Shown piece by piece: positions 21,845 through 32,792 of a DNA stretch of 64,000 nucleotides. Below the pieces are notes generated by a model, which was given only the letters and a program-made list of their open reading frames with translations, had not been told where the DNA came from and ran no database searches. Location of the stretch: NCBI GenBank assembly GCA_032433765.1, contig JAVIAB010000102.1:16139232-16203231 (forward strand), given 5' to 3'. Position 1 is the stretch's first letter, and each line of letters opens with the position of its first letter. The position numbers and the translations under genes were made by a program. This stretch comes from Megaustenia siamemsis. Its lineage: Eukaryota > Mollusca > Gastropoda > Stylommatophora > Ariophantidae.

Positions 21845-22075
21845 GTTCCCTAGCGTTCGGCTTCTTGTGGCAAGGCGCTGTGCCACTGAGTACGGGTTCG
21901 ATCCTGCTTCGGACCATATATTGTTCTTTGTTTTTTTTTCTTTTGTTGATTATTTGTCATTTTTTCCCTGGTGCTGTAAACATACCTCTTCCTCTGAATT
22001 GATTCGCTGATTATCGCCTCGGAAGTTTCCCTTTAGAATAATATTCATTTATTATTATTTGTTTCCGTATCCAAT
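21845..22075 (+). mobile_element. SINE-C, 5'-truncated
   Basis: Begins CCCTAGCGTTCGGCTTC, then GTGGCAAGGCGCTGTGCCAC, the B box GGGTTCGATCCTG near 21893, and the family 3' body through ATTATTATTTGTTTCCG. The A-box portion is missing. Confidence 0.85.
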
Positions 22076-22659
22076 CATGGCCTAGTGTTAGTGAGAAGAG
22101 CCAGGTTACACTTGTAGATTAAATGACAACTTTGTAGTGACAGCTTCAGTTGTATACAACCTAGAGGACAAAGCATGTATGGCCCTTTTCGTCTTTACAG
22201 ACTAACTAGTGGAGGCTATTGTGTATTTTTTTGTTTTTGAGGTTTTGTTTTTGTCGAACAGTTTCTCTCATGGCTAATTCTACCAATGTTTAACAAACAC
22301 ACACGTACACATACTCATTTAATCTTTTAAAATACACAATTTATATTAACAAATATATTACTCTATCACTGACGGAAAATGTGGAAACATGAGCCACAGA
22401 ACAAATGTTGCACAAGGTTAAAGAGCGCCAGGAAAATCAGGGTCATTAAAAAATAACAAAAATGTCAAGAGTAAACAAGACGCAAAAACTAAGAAGCAGC
22501 AAAAGCGTAAATGTTCAGTATCATCCAACTTTTCTATGCTAAATATGCGGATGATATTGCCATTCAACGAACGAGCTTTTCAGCCATAACATTGTGTTCA
22601 TTCTTTGAGTGACTACTGTGGCACATTGATTTGTTTCGCGCCTACTGCTTTTCTTATTA
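22076..22659. other. Mostly unique; possible RT scrap near 22535
   Basis: No gene recognised. At 22535-22570 the plus strand reads FYAKYADDIAIQ, which resembles RT motif C (YADD), but flanking sequence has no continuing RT similarity. Treat it as a possible scrap only. Confidence 0.3.
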
Positions 22660-22850
22660 GTGACGACCAATTTAGTATTCAGAAAAATATAGTTCCCTCA
22701 TTGAGGACCAATTTGGTATTTATAAATGCATTACCTTATTACTGACGACCAATTTAGTATTCAGAAAAATATAGTTCCCTCATTGAGGACCAATTTGGTA
22801 TTTATAAATGCATTACCTTATTACTGACGACCAATTTAGTATTCATAAAG
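22660..22850. repeat. 82-bp tandem repeat, 2.3 copies
   Basis: GACGACCAATTTAGTATTCA recurs at 22662, 22744 and 22826. Within the unit the half-unit GAGGACCAATTTGGTATTTA is a diverged version of the same sequence, so the 82-bp unit is itself a dimer. Confidence 0.9.
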
Positions 22851-23577
22851 AAAACGAACAAAACGCGTGCAACATCGCATGTAGTGATACTTACCTCGAC
22901 CGTTCACAGTCACGTGGGTATCTTACGTGACACTATACAAAATGGCGTCTCATGCATAATTCATTTCCGGTGAACGGGGTCTCGTGCCCCGGCAACGTGT
23001 GTTGCGTTTTTGGCGCCAACTCATCGGAGCGCCCCTTGGTTGGTTCGTCGTCCTCATCGATCAGACGTCTTAATAGTGGACGGACACGACAATCTGTCTT
23101 CTCCGTTGGAGAAAGTTGCTCGCAGTTTTCAATGCGCCTGGAGATTGAGGGCTGACCTTGAGGACAAGGTTGCCTTTCTTAAGTTCTGCTCCTGAAAAAT
23201 GCGCAATCACAACCACTAACAGGTTGCCCCTATATGACCGCAATGCCACATTCGGCAATGTTCGGCTATGTTCGACAGATTTCGGTCCCGTGTCGTCGCT
23301 GGTTGAAACATTCGCAGCTTTATAGCCCGAGACAGATTGTACGAGGGGAGGTAACTACTTACCAACTGGGAATGTTTGATTGAGGTTGTTAGAGCCACAT
23401 ATTCGGCTATCGAGTGAGAGTTATGGCCCATGACGTGAGCTAGAAGTCAGGTATATCTGCACATAATTTAGGATTACAGAGTCCGTTATGTTTTCTTATA
23501 ATCAGCTACAAATGACATATAATGGTTGTCACTCACAATTAGTTAACAATGAGGTTTATTCATAAATAAATAAATTA
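22851..23577. other. CpG-richer unique sequence, unassigned
   Basis: Noticeably richer in G+C and CpG than the rest (for example GTGCCCCGGCAACGTGTG, TTGGCGCCAACTCATC). Short open frames at 22952-23195 and 23216-23431 have no recognisable domain. It could be the 5' end of a host gene or of a retroelement; the sequence alone does not decide. Confidence 0.35.
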
Positions 23578-23612
23578 TATATACACATACATACATATAT
23601 ATATATATATAG
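23578..23612. repeat. (TA)n/(CATA)n microsatellite
   Basis: TATATACACATACATACATA followed by (TA)n, directly abutting the LINE-I fragment at 23613. Confidence 0.9.
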
Positions 23613-23960
23613 TTCTTTGTCTATGTTGGTTGATAAGTCTTCTTACACGGCCACTAAGTGTCTCATTCCTGGCTGTGCCCATCTTATCTCACATTCCCAT
23701 CATCCGAAGAAGTGACGTGGATCTGTGTTTGTCGAAGTCCTGTGCTCTTCCCACATCTCGGAGGGCATTGATGATGTCCGCCTGATCCATTGGTTGTCCG
23801 TCCTCAACGACAGCGCAGCTAGCCAACCTGTCCGCTATTTCATATTTCCGCACTCCCGCATGTCCAGGGACATAGACAAAGGTGACATTACGTATTTTGG
23901 ATTTCTGCAACGACTCTACCCATTTCATGCGTACAGAGCCCGCCTCCACTTTTTTATCAT
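23613..23960 (-). mobile_element. LINE-I RNase H fragment
   Basis: On the minus strand it encodes EAGSVRMKWVESLQKSKIRN, VTFVYVPGHAGVRKYEIADR, LASCAVVEDGQPMDQADIIN, and FDKHRSTSLLRMMGM. This is the end of an RNase H domain: the VPGHAG and (E)xAD block holds the last catalytic aspartate. The C-terminal region follows. It is nearly collinear with 28190-28540 of the better LINE-I copy. The reading breaks near 23690 and the copy is cut at the (TA)n tract. Confidence 0.82.
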
Positions 23961-24014
23961 GCTCATCGAAGCACTCAGTATCATATATATGAATGCGATC
24001 ATCAACTTATAGCT

Positions 24015-24555
24015 TGTGCGTCACATATCCAGGTCAATCTGTGGACAACTCTATCATCATATCACAAAGAACATCAGAGCTCTGCCACGCCACCACTCAC
24101 AGAAAACAATTAGCATTGAATTACTTCCGGTCAATATGGCGGATAGGAGGCAGGAACCATTGAGGCTCAGTCTGAAAAGTGTTCCTTGTTGCAAGTTCCT
24201 CATATTCCAATTCCAGCTTGCTGCTGGAGCTACTGAGTTTAGTGCTCTGTGCACATCGTGAATTGTGTTTTTCACCCAGATCGTGTTTCGATATTCCGAT
24301 TGCTTACCATGAATGATGATATAGTATAACGAAGGACAGTTCAGCTGCGTTTACTCTCGGTTCCGCTTGGCCTTATGTCTTTTGGCTGCTTTGATGGGGA
24401 CTGCAGCTGCCTTTCTTTGTTTGGATCCTTCAATGAGATGAGTTTTAACTCGGATGATTTCATTGTCACGAGTGGTTGAGCAATTATGGATTTCAATATG
24501 TTTGCAGTGATACCGTGGCCTTCGAGTAACTATAACCATAATTACCATAATATCA
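24015..24555 (-). repeat. Repeat D, copy 2
   Basis: Minus-strand copy. The open frame 24548-24351 reads RRPRYHCKHIEIHNCSTTRD, then KQRKAAAVPIKAAKRHKAK and RNRE-stop, ending at the same place as the other copies. Its distal part (24015-24120) includes ATCACAAAGAACATCAGAGC, which also occurs near 27935, linking repeat D to the ends of the LINE-I/26-bp array region. Confidence 0.72.
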
Positions 24556-24571
24556 CACAGGGCAACATAAT

Positions 24572-27500
24572 CCTATCATGTCTACACATCAACGCTCGGA
24601 CAATAATATCATTATATCAGATAGGACAATAATATCATTATATCAGACAGGACAATAATATCATTATATCAGATAGGACAATAATATCATTATATCAGAC
24701 AGGACAATAATATCATTATATCAGACAGGACAATAATATCATTATATCAGACAGGACAATAATATCATTATATCAGACAGGACAATAATATCATTATATC
24801 AGACATGACAATAATATCATTATATCAGAGAGGACAATAATATCATTATATCAGATAGGACAACAACATCATTATATCAGACAGGACAACGATATCATTA
24901 TATCAGACAGGACAATAATATTATTATATCAGACAGGACAACAATATCATTATATCAGACAGGACAATAATATCATTATATCAGACAGGACAACAATATC
25001 ATTATATCAGACAGGACAACAATATCATTATATCAGACAGGGCAACAATATCATTATATCAGACAGGGCAACAATATCATTATATCAGACAGGGCAACAT
25101 AATCCTACAATGTCTACACTTCAACGCTCGGACAATAATATCATTATATCAAACAGGACAACAATATCATTATATCAGACAGGGCAACAATATCAATATA
25201 TCAGGCAGGGCAACAATATCATTATATCAGACAGGGCAACATAATCCTACCATGTCTACACTTCAACGCTCGGACAATAATATCATTATATCAGACAGGA
25301 CAACCATATCATTATATCATACAGGACAACGATATCATTATATCAGACAGGACAACGATATCATTATATCAGACAGGACAATAATATCATTATATCAGAC
25401 AGGGCAACAATATCATTATATCAGACAGGGCAACAATATCATTATATCAGACAGGGCAACATAATCCTACCATGTTTACACTTCAACGCTCGGACAATAA
25501 TATCATTATGTAAGACAGTACAACGATATCATTATATCATACAGGACAACGATATCATTATATCAGACAGGACAACAATAATCCTACCATGTCAACTCTT
25601 CAACGTTCGGACAACAATATCATTATATCAGACAGGGCAATAATATCATTATATCAGACAGGGCAACAATATCATTATATAAGACAGGACAACGATATCA
25701 TTATATCAGAACAGGACAATAATATCATTATATCAGACAGGGCAACAATATCATTATATCATACAGGACAACGATATCATTACATCAGACAGGACAATAA
25801 TATCACTATATCAGACGGGACAACAATATCATTATATCAGACAGGACAACAATATCATTATATCATACAGGACAACGATATCATTATATCAGAAAGGACA
25901 ATAATATCATTATATCAGACAGGGCAACAATATCATTATATCATACAGGACAACGATATCATTATATCAGACAGGACAATAATATCATTATATCAGACGG
26001 GACAACAATATCATTATATCAGACAGGACAACGATATCATTATATCAGACGGAAAAACAATATCATTATATCATACAGGACAACGATATCATTATATCAG
26101 ACAGGACAATAATATCATTATATCATACAGGGCAACAATATCATTATATCATACAGAACAACGATATCATTATATCAGACAGGACAATAATATCAGTATA
26201 TCAGACGGGACAACAATATCATTATATCAGACAGGACAACGATATCATTACATCAGACAGGGCAACAATATCATTATATCAGACAGGACAACAATATTAT
26301 TATATCAGACAGGGCAACGTATTCCTACCATGTCTACACTTCAACGCTCGGGCAATAATATCATTATATCAGACAGGGCAACAATATCATTATGTAAGAC
26401 AGGACAATAATATCATTATATCAGACAGGACAACAATATCATTATATCAGACAGAACAACAATAATCCTACCATGTGTACACTTCAACGCTCGGACAACA
26501 ATATCATTATATCAGACAGGACAATAATATCATTTTATCAGACAGGACAACAATAATCCTACCATGTGTACACTCGGACAACAATATCATTATATCAGAC
26601 AGGACAACAATATCATTATATCAGACAGGACAACAATAATCCTACCATTCTACACTTCACGCTCAGACAATAATATCATTATATCAGACCGGACAACAAT
26701 ATCATTATATCAGACAGGGCAACAATAATCCTACCATGTCTACACTTGAACGCTCAGACAACAATATCATTATATCAGACAGGACAATAATATCATTTTA
26801 TCAGACAGGACAATAATATCATTATATCAGACATGACAACAATATCATTATATCAGACAGGGCAACAATAATCCACCATGTCTACACTTGAACGCTCAGG
26901 CAACAATATCATTATATCAGACGGGACAACAATATCATTATATCAGGCACGACAATAATATCATTATATCAGACGGGACAACAATATCATTATATCAGGC
27001 ACGACAATAATATCATTATATCAGACGGGACAACAATATCATTATATCAGGCACGACAATAATATCATTATATCAGACGGGACAACAATATCATTATATC
27101 AGACGGGACAACAATATCATTATATCAGACGGGACAACAATATCATTATATCAGGCACGACAATAATATCATTATATCAGGAACGACAATAAGATCATTA
27201 TATCAGGCACGACAATAATATCATTATATCAGACAGGACAACAATATCATTTTATCAGACAGGAAAACATATCATTATATCAGACAGGGCAACAATAATC
27301 CTACCATGTCAACTCTTCAACGTTCGGACAACAATATCATTATATCAGACAGGACAACAATATCATTATATCATACAGGACAACAATATCATTATATCAT
27401 ACAGGACAACAATATTATTATATCAGACAGGACAACAATATCATTATATCAGACAGGCAACAATATCATTATATCATACAGGAGAACAATATTATTATAT

Positions 27501-27885
27501 CATACAGGACAACAATATCATTATATCAGACAGGACAACAATATCATTATATCAGACAGGACAACAATATCATTATATCATACAGGACAACATATTATTA
27601 TATCAGACAGGACAACAATATCATTATATCAGACAGGACAACAATATCATTATATCAGATAGGACAACAATATCATTATATCAGACAGGACAACAATATC
27701 ATTATATCATACAGGACAACAATATCATTATATCAGACAGGGCAACAATATCATTATATCATACAGGACAACAATATTATTATATCAGACAGGACAACAA
27801 TATTATTATATCCGACAGGACAACAATATCTTTATATCAGACAGGACAACAATATCTTTGTATCAGACAGGGCAAACATGTCAAA
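24572..27885. repeat. 26-bp minisatellite with periodic spacer, 3.3 kb
   Basis: The basic unit of 26 bp, GACAGGACAATAATATCATT then ATATCA, occurs about 120 times. Roughly twelve times (near 24578, 25109, 25251, 25472, 25589, 26330, 26473, 26565, 26646, 26738, 26878 and 27306) it is interrupted by a spacer, AATCCTACCATGTCTACAC then TTCAACGCTCGG. This marks a loose higher-order structure. Variants GACGGGACAACA and GGCACGACAATA are clustered at 26900-27200. Frames as long as 273 residues are artefacts. Confidence 0.96.
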
Positions 27886-27959
27886 TGAAGCCCAGACCTC
27901 AACAACAGACAACTATCGTCAAACCACATAGAACATCAGAGCTGTACACTCAAGAAACA

Positions 27960-28088
27960 ACTTTCGTCAGTTTAGGTTAGTTAAGTTTAGTTTAGTTCAG
28001 TTTAGTTCAATTCAGTTCAGTTCAGTTCAGTTCATTTTAGTTTAGTTTTATTTATACTAGTTTTGTTCAGTTCAGTTCAGTTTAATTG
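27960..28088. repeat. Pentanucleotide tract (GTTTA/GTTCA)n
   Basis: Variants of TTTAG and TTCAG in tandem, immediately 3' (minus strand) of LINE-I. A matching tract lies beyond the other end of LINE-I at 30765-31075. In LINE-I orientation it reads (CTGAA/CTAAA)n and may be the element's simple-repeat tail. Confidence 0.9.
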
Positions 28089-28090
28089 AG

Positions 28091-28563
28091 TTATTGAGTT
28101 ATTTGCGGGTCATCACCATTGCACTCCGAACATGTCCATAGGTGCTCAGATCCCCTCCTCAGCAATTCCCTCAGTGTCCAGCGACTGACGACTCCAGTTC
28201 TATGTTGGTTGATAAGTCTTCTTACACGGCCACCAAGTTTCTCATTTCTGGCTGTACCCATCTTAACTCCCATTTCCATCATCCGAAGAAGCGACGTTGA
28301 TCTGTGTTTGTCGAAGTCCTGTGCTCTTCCCACATCTCGGAGGGCATTGATGATGTCCGCCCGATCCATCGGTTGCCCGTCCTCAACGACAGCGCAGCTA
28401 GCCAACCTGTCCGCTCTCTCATTTCCCCGTACTCCCGCATGTCCAGGGACATAGGCAAAGGTGACCTTACGTATTTTGGATTTCTGCAACGACTCTACCC
28501 ATTGCATGCGCACAAAGCCCGCCTCCACTTTTTTTATCATGCTCATCGAATCACTCAGTATAC
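28091..28563 (-). CDS. LINE-I RNase H end and C-terminus (frameshifted continuation)
   Basis: This continues the protein in the next frame. ILSDSMSMIKKVEAGF carries the third RNase H acidic residue in SDS. Next come VRMQWVESLQKSKIRKVTFA, VPGHAGVRGNERADRLASC with the final His/Asp pair, and then LRELLRRGSEHLWTCSECNG and DDPQITQ-stop. The overlap around 28551-28563 is consistent with a one-base deletion rather than programmed recoding, because only this copy covers the site. The nominal Met at 28546 is internal to the domain. Confidence 0.82.
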
Positions 28564-30764
28564 ATGCGTGGGTGTTGTGACTCTAACCATTTGAATGCCT
28601 TGGTCACTGCCATCACCTCCATTGTCATGCTACTCCTGGTCATGGCGTATTCACCACTGTCTTCCTTGGCTATTCTGCCTGCTGAGCGTGCTGTAAATGC
28701 CCATGCACTTCTTTGGTGTCGTCTTACAGATCCGTCTGTATAGATGACTGCATCTTTCTCATCGGTATTATCGCAGATGAGACCGTTGACCTCAGCATTA
28801 ACCACGACTGAGTTCTGTTCCCTACTTTTCCTGTCGAGTGTGACAATACATGAGAAAGTCCCCTTGAATGACGTAGGCACCGGTACCCACTCCTCACCAA
28901 CGCTGATATTGGTAAGCCCACAGACCTGTTTAATGACATCTTCTGCTCGGCCCACCCATGATTTGCCTCTTTTTAGCCTGGTACCTTTCTCTGTGTTGAG
29001 CACGTGGTGCAATGGATGCTCTGTATCTGTACTAATCTTGAGGTATGCTCGTGCTCTCCAGATCTTAATTCTGTCATCCATGGTTGGAAAGTCAAGAAGA
29101 TACCTCATTGCTACACAGGGAGTGTCCCTCGTACATCCTAGGATAATGCGTATGGCTTCATTTTGTATTTTCTCCAGCCTATCAATCTGAGTCGTACTGG
29201 CAGTAAGAATGGCCAGGGCATACTCGATTGGTGCGAGGACTAATCCCTGGAACAGAAGAGTAAGTAGCCTCTGCTCGATGTTGGCAGCTGCCATGACCTT
29301 CAAGGCGGCTAATCCTTTGCGGGATTTTGTTACCACATGGTCGACGTGGTCCCGAAAACACAGGCTGCGGTCAAACTTAACTCCGAGGTATGTAATCAAC
29401 TTGTCCCTGGTCACCTCATCAGCTCCCATTCGTACTACCGGTGTGGTCGTATTAACGATATGATTGTTAAGGGAGAACCATGAAACTGATGCTTTATTAG
29501 GATTAACCAAGGCACCTGAAACCCTACACCAGGAAGAAATGCAATCGAGTTCGTCTTGCATTGTGGAGACGATTCCCCGTCTGTCTCTTCCCTGTCGATA
29601 TACCAGAATATCATCAGCAAAAGTAATAGTTCTTCCCCTCCCATCCAGCTGTTGGGCCGTGATCGTTATTGTGTACACGTTAAATAGAACTGCTGACAAT
29701 GGTGAGCCTTGTGGCAGCCCAGGACAAATGGATGTTGGCTCGGAAGACCAACTTCCACATCTGAGCATCACCTTCCTCTGAAACAGTGCCGCGGCGATCC
29801 ATCTAATCAGGAAGGGGTGCACCGCCAGTTTGAGAAGCATATGCATGAGATATTCAAATGGTACCCTGTTGTATGCATCCTCCAGATCTATAGCAGCAGC
29901 ACATGTCTCCTCTCGTCTGTGGAAGCCTTCGAAGACGTCATAGGCAAATACTGCCGCATTGAGCCATGTCTCTTTGTTATATCTATAACTTCCGAGTGTG
30001 GATGGGAATACGCGTTTCTGTTCAAGGCGACAGGTGAGGACACGGGCAACTATTTTCTCCAGCAGCTTGCCCGCAGTGTTCTGCATTGTGATGATTCTGT
30101 AGGCATTGATCTGAGAATGGTCCTTGTTTGGCTTCGGTAGCGGTAGTAAGTAGCTGTGTAGCCACTCCTCCTTAATCTGGCCACTCCGAATACTGGCATT
30201 AAACTCATTGGCCAGTTTTGTCAAGTCGTTGTCAGCTAAATCGTTTATGTCATCATACCGAACACCATCTGGACCAGGAGCAGTGTTGTGTGACCTTTTA
30301 AGTGTCGTGCGAATGGTATCGGTTGTGATTGTGAGATCTTCTTCCAGCCCTACATCCTTACATAAATTTGACAGCGATCCCCGTATCCTCATTCTTACAG
30401 CCTCATTTCTTTGGTCCGTCTGCTCAATGTAGCGGGCAAGCAGGGCCTTCCCTTTGCTCTCATCAGATTTGTGCCATATCTGGCCTGTGCTCTGAAAGTC
30501 TGGTATACCTCTGTGTCGTGGTGTGTCATTCATGCACTGATGAAGGCGCCAGAATGTGGCGAGCGATTTTTCTGAGCACACTTTTTTACAGAAGTCATCC
30601 CATTTGGCATTCTTAGCCTGCTTAGCGCATAGTTTAAAGTGCATCATTTTTTGGTCGACCTCTACTTTCAGACGCTTCAAGAGCTCAGGTTGTGTTCTAC
30701 CATACTTTCTGGCTTTCTGCCATGTCTTGACCGTTTGTCTCTTGCTCCTCAGTTTAATTACGTT
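28551..30764 (-). CDS. LINE-I reverse transcriptase / RNase H, N-terminal frame
   Basis: Taking Met at 30680 as residue 1 (709 residues), visible features are APGPDGV (134-140), LPKPNKD (181-187), motif A AAIDLEDAYNRV with Asp265, motif B GLPQGSPLSAVLFNVY (321-336), motif C FADD with Asp356-Asp357, YLGVKFD (431-437), and the RNase H strand YTDGS with Asp649 and METMEV-type Glu688. All RT catalytic residues are intact. The frame is open upstream of that Met (reading LRSKRQTVKTWQKARKYGRT) to about 30764, so the start is only nominal. The protein would reverse-transcribe element RNA at the target and degrade the RNA strand. Stop TGA at 28551 results from the frameshift. Confidence 0.85.
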   Translation of the reverse strand, partial: NVIKLRSKRQTVKTWQKARKYGRTQPELLKRLKVEVDQKMMHFKLCAKQAKNAKWDDFCKKVCSEKSLATFWRLHQCMNDTPRHRGIPDFQSTGQIWHKSDESKGKALLARYIEQTDQRNEAVRMRIRGSLSNLCKDVGLEEDLTITTDTIRTTLKRSHNTAPGPDGVRYDDINDLADNDLTKLANEFNASIRSGQIKEEWLHSYLLPLPKPNKDHSQINAYRIITMQNTAGKLLEKIVARVLTCRLEQKRVFPSTLGSYRYNKETWLNAAVFAYDVFEGFHRREETCAAAIDLEDAYNRVPFEYLMHMLLKLAVHPFLIRWIAAALFQRKVMLRCGSWSSEPTSICPGLPQGSPLSAVLFNVYTITITAQQLDGRGRTITFADDILVYRQGRDRRGIVSTMQDELDCISSWCRVSGALVNPNKASVSWFSLNNHIVNTTTPVVRMGADEVTRDKLITYLGVKFDRSLCFRDHVDHVVTKSRKGLAALKVMAAANIEQRLLTLLFQGLVLAPIEYALAILTASTTQIDRLEKIQNEAIRIILGCTRDTPCVAMRYLLDFPTMDDRIKIWRARAYLKISTDTEHPLHHVLNTEKGTRLKRGKSWVGRAEDVIKQVCGLTNISVGEEWVPVPTSFKGTFSCIVTLDRKSREQNSVVVNAEVNGLICDNTDEKDAVIYTDGSVRRHQRSAWAFTARSAGRIAKEDSGEYAMTRSSMTMEVMAVTKAFKWLESQHPRMYTE

Positions 30765-31075
30765 AAGTTAAGTTTAGTTTAGTTTAGTTTAATTTAGTTC
30801 AATTTAGTTCAGTTCATTTCAGTTCAACTTAGTTTAGCTTATTTTAGTTTGGTTTAGTTTAGTTCAGTTCTGTTCAGTTCAGTTTAGTTTAGTTTAGTTT
30901 AGTTTAGTTTAGTTTAGTTAAGTTAAGTTTAGTTTAGTTTTAGTTCAGTTCAGTTCAGTTCAGTTTAGTTTAGTTTAGTTTTAGTTAGTTGAGTTGAGTT
31001 GAGTTTAGTTTAGTTTAGTTTAGTTTAGTTTAGTTTAGTTTAGTTTAGTTTAGTTTAGCTTTGTTAGCTTTAATT
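30765..31075. repeat. Pentanucleotide tract (TTTAG/TTCAG)n
   Basis: About 60 tandem pentamers, mostly GTTTA with blocks of GTTCA and a TTGAG block near 30990. It lies between two LINE-I copies in the same orientation, so it can be read as the 3' tail of the decayed copy at 31080-33425 adjoining the 5' end of the better copy. Confidence 0.92.
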
Positions 31076-31500
31076 TAGTCGACAGATCATCCTCACTGTA
31101 CATCGGACAAGTCCGTACGTCCTCAGATCTTCTCCGAACAACATCCCTCAATGGTTTGCGACTAACGTCACCGAAATTGTGTTGGTTGACAGACCTTCCG
31201 TGGATTCCTGCATAGACCTCTCGTCTGGCATCTCCCACCTTGACATGATATTCTTGAAGTCTGTTCATAGCTGCGGATTCAGAGCATATTTTTGTTTGAG
31301 TCGTTTCTTGGTCCATACTCATGAGGACATTCAGAATGTCCAAGCGGTCCATTGTCCTTCGGCACTCAACATCAGCCAAACTGGCAAGTCTGTCAGCCCG
31401 TTCATTACCTTTACACCCGCCTGTTCTGGAATGAAAATGAAGAAGAGAGTTTATTTTTAGAATAGACGTCTCTATAGACTCTAGCCAATGCTGAGCAAAG

Positions 31501-31752
31501 GGAGCTGCGATAGCTCAGTGGTTAGTGAACTGGACTACAAAGGACAAGAGGTAGGGTTCGATCCCAACCGACGGCTCCGGTTCACCCAGCCTTTAATGGG
31601 TACCGAATTTTTTTCTGGGAAAGTAAAGCGGCAAGGGCGTAATACCGACCACATTACCACAAAAATCATGTGATGAAGATCTGTAAATTTATGGTCACTA
31701 GCACCATATTTCGTATACGCCACTTTGCGTGACGGAGGTATTTACTTTTTTT
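31501..31752 (+). mobile_element. SINE-B monomer
   Basis: Complete single-head copy. It has GGAGCTGCGATAGCTCAGTG (A box TAGCTCAGTGG), B box GGTTCGATCCC near 31557, the 3' acceptor-like CGGCTCC, then body GGTACCGAATTTTTTTCTGG, CACGCCACTTTGCGTGACGG-like end and TATTTAC-T tail. It interrupts the RNase H region of the decayed LINE-I. I found no clear TSD. Confidence 0.88.
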
Positions 31753-32194
31753 TTATAGCGGATATACACATGATGGGGGCTAGCACTGATTTGAAGATAG
31801 GCAAGTGCTAAATTTGATTCTCTCTGCCATTTTGGGGACATCGAGGAGGTAATACATTGCCCTACACTCAGTATCTTTTGTGCACCCACAGATGAAATGA
31901 ACTGCCTCAATTTGCATCGTTTCCAATCGTTCTATGCGCGTGTTTCACGGCGGGTCAGGGTCGCCACTCAATCCTAGACATGACCATCCCCTTGTGTAAG
32001 AGAACAAGATGGCGCTGCTCAATTTGTGCTGATATCATGACCCTCATTGCAGCTAGGCCCCTTCCGGTTTTCTATACCACCTGATCTACATGCTTGTTAA
32101 TGGCAAGGCTCCGATCAAACGACACTTCTATGTATCTCATCGCACGAGCGCGATACTCCCATAACCACTCAACACGGATTCATATTTGACTTTT

Positions 32195-32395
32195 ATTCTT
32201 AGTCGTGGCGCTGTGCCACTGAGTACGGGTTCGATCCTGCCTTGGTCCATATTTTTTTCTGTTGTTGATTATTTGTCATTTTTCCGAGTGCTGTAAACAT
32301 ACCTCTTCCTCTGAATTGATTCACTGATTATCGCCTCGGAAGTTTCCCTCTATAATAATATTCATTTATTATTATTTGTCTCCAGTCTTAACCTG
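32195..32395 (+). mobile_element. SINE-C, 5'-truncated
   Basis: Begins at GTGGCGCTGTGCCACTGAGT with B box GGGTTCGATCCTG, and continues to ATTATTATTTGTCTCC. It is followed by AGTCTTAA, a partial match to the GTCTTAATAG flanks of the copy at 9866. Confidence 0.83.
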
Positions 32396-32437
32396 ACGAC
32401 TCTGCCATTATTTAAACAAAGTCATGTCACTGTTAGT

Positions 32438-32792
32438 GTCCGGTTAGCGCAATCGATAGGCGGTTGGCTTACCACGGCAACAGCCGGGGTTCGTAATCCT
32501 GGCGAGGACAACTGGGTTTTACTAATTCCCTAAAAATTAGTAGGAGCCGCGATAGCTCAGTGGTTAGTGAACTGGACTACTACGGACAAGGGGTAGGGTT
32601 CGATCCCAACCGACGGCTCCGGGTTCACCCAGCCTTAAATGGGTACCGGATTTTTTCTGGGAAAGTAAAAGCAGCACGGGCGTAATACCGACCACATTAC
32701 CCCAAAAATCATGTGCTGAAGGTCTGTAAAATATAGGGTCACTAACACCATATTTTCCTATACGCCACTTGGCGTGACGGGGGTACTTAACT
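32438..32792 (+). mobile_element. SINE-B dimer (two tRNA-like heads)
   Basis: First head: AGTGTCCGGTTAGCGCAATC to GGCGAGGACA. A 32-bp linker follows, ending CTAAAAATTAGTA. The second head runs GGAGCCGCGATAGCTCAG to CGACGGCTCC. Then comes the standard SINE-B body ending CACTTGGCGTGACGGGGGTA. It is the same arrangement as 57906-58274, which shows the dimer is a transposing unit and not a chance juxtaposition. Flanks are decayed LINE-I. Confidence 0.9.

Larger units (their letters stand above)
28091..30764 (-). mobile_element. LINE-I, I-like non-LTR retrotransposon, RT plus RNase H
   Basis: The best-preserved retroelement of the window. In order on the minus strand it has a linker, reverse transcriptase, thumb, RNase H, and a Cys-containing C-terminus. 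Reading is open from at least 30764 to 28552, then continues in another frame to the stop at 28091, so a single frameshift separates it from an intact ORF2-like C-terminal half. No apurinic-type endonuclease or ORF1 is present, so it is 5'-truncated at about 30765. RNase H downstream of RT places it with the I-like group rather than RTE. Confidence 0.88.

Noticed and set aside
22535..22570. Reverse-transcriptase motif KYADDIAIQ
   Set aside because: Only about ten residues match and the flanks show no RT similarity, so it is noted but not called as an element.
22952..23195. Host gene in the CpG-richer patch
   Set aside because: Open frames are short, overlap in different frames and have no recognisable domain or splice pattern.
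24572..27885. CRISPR-like array
   Set aside because: The repeat units are directly adjacent and there are no unique spacers; the context is eukaryotic minisatellite DNA.
30765..31075. Telomere-type repeat (TTTAG resembles TTAGG/TTAGGG)
   Set aside because: The unit is GTTTA/GTTCA without the G-triplet, is interstitial, and sits at LINE-I ends; it fits a retroelement tail or microsatellite better.
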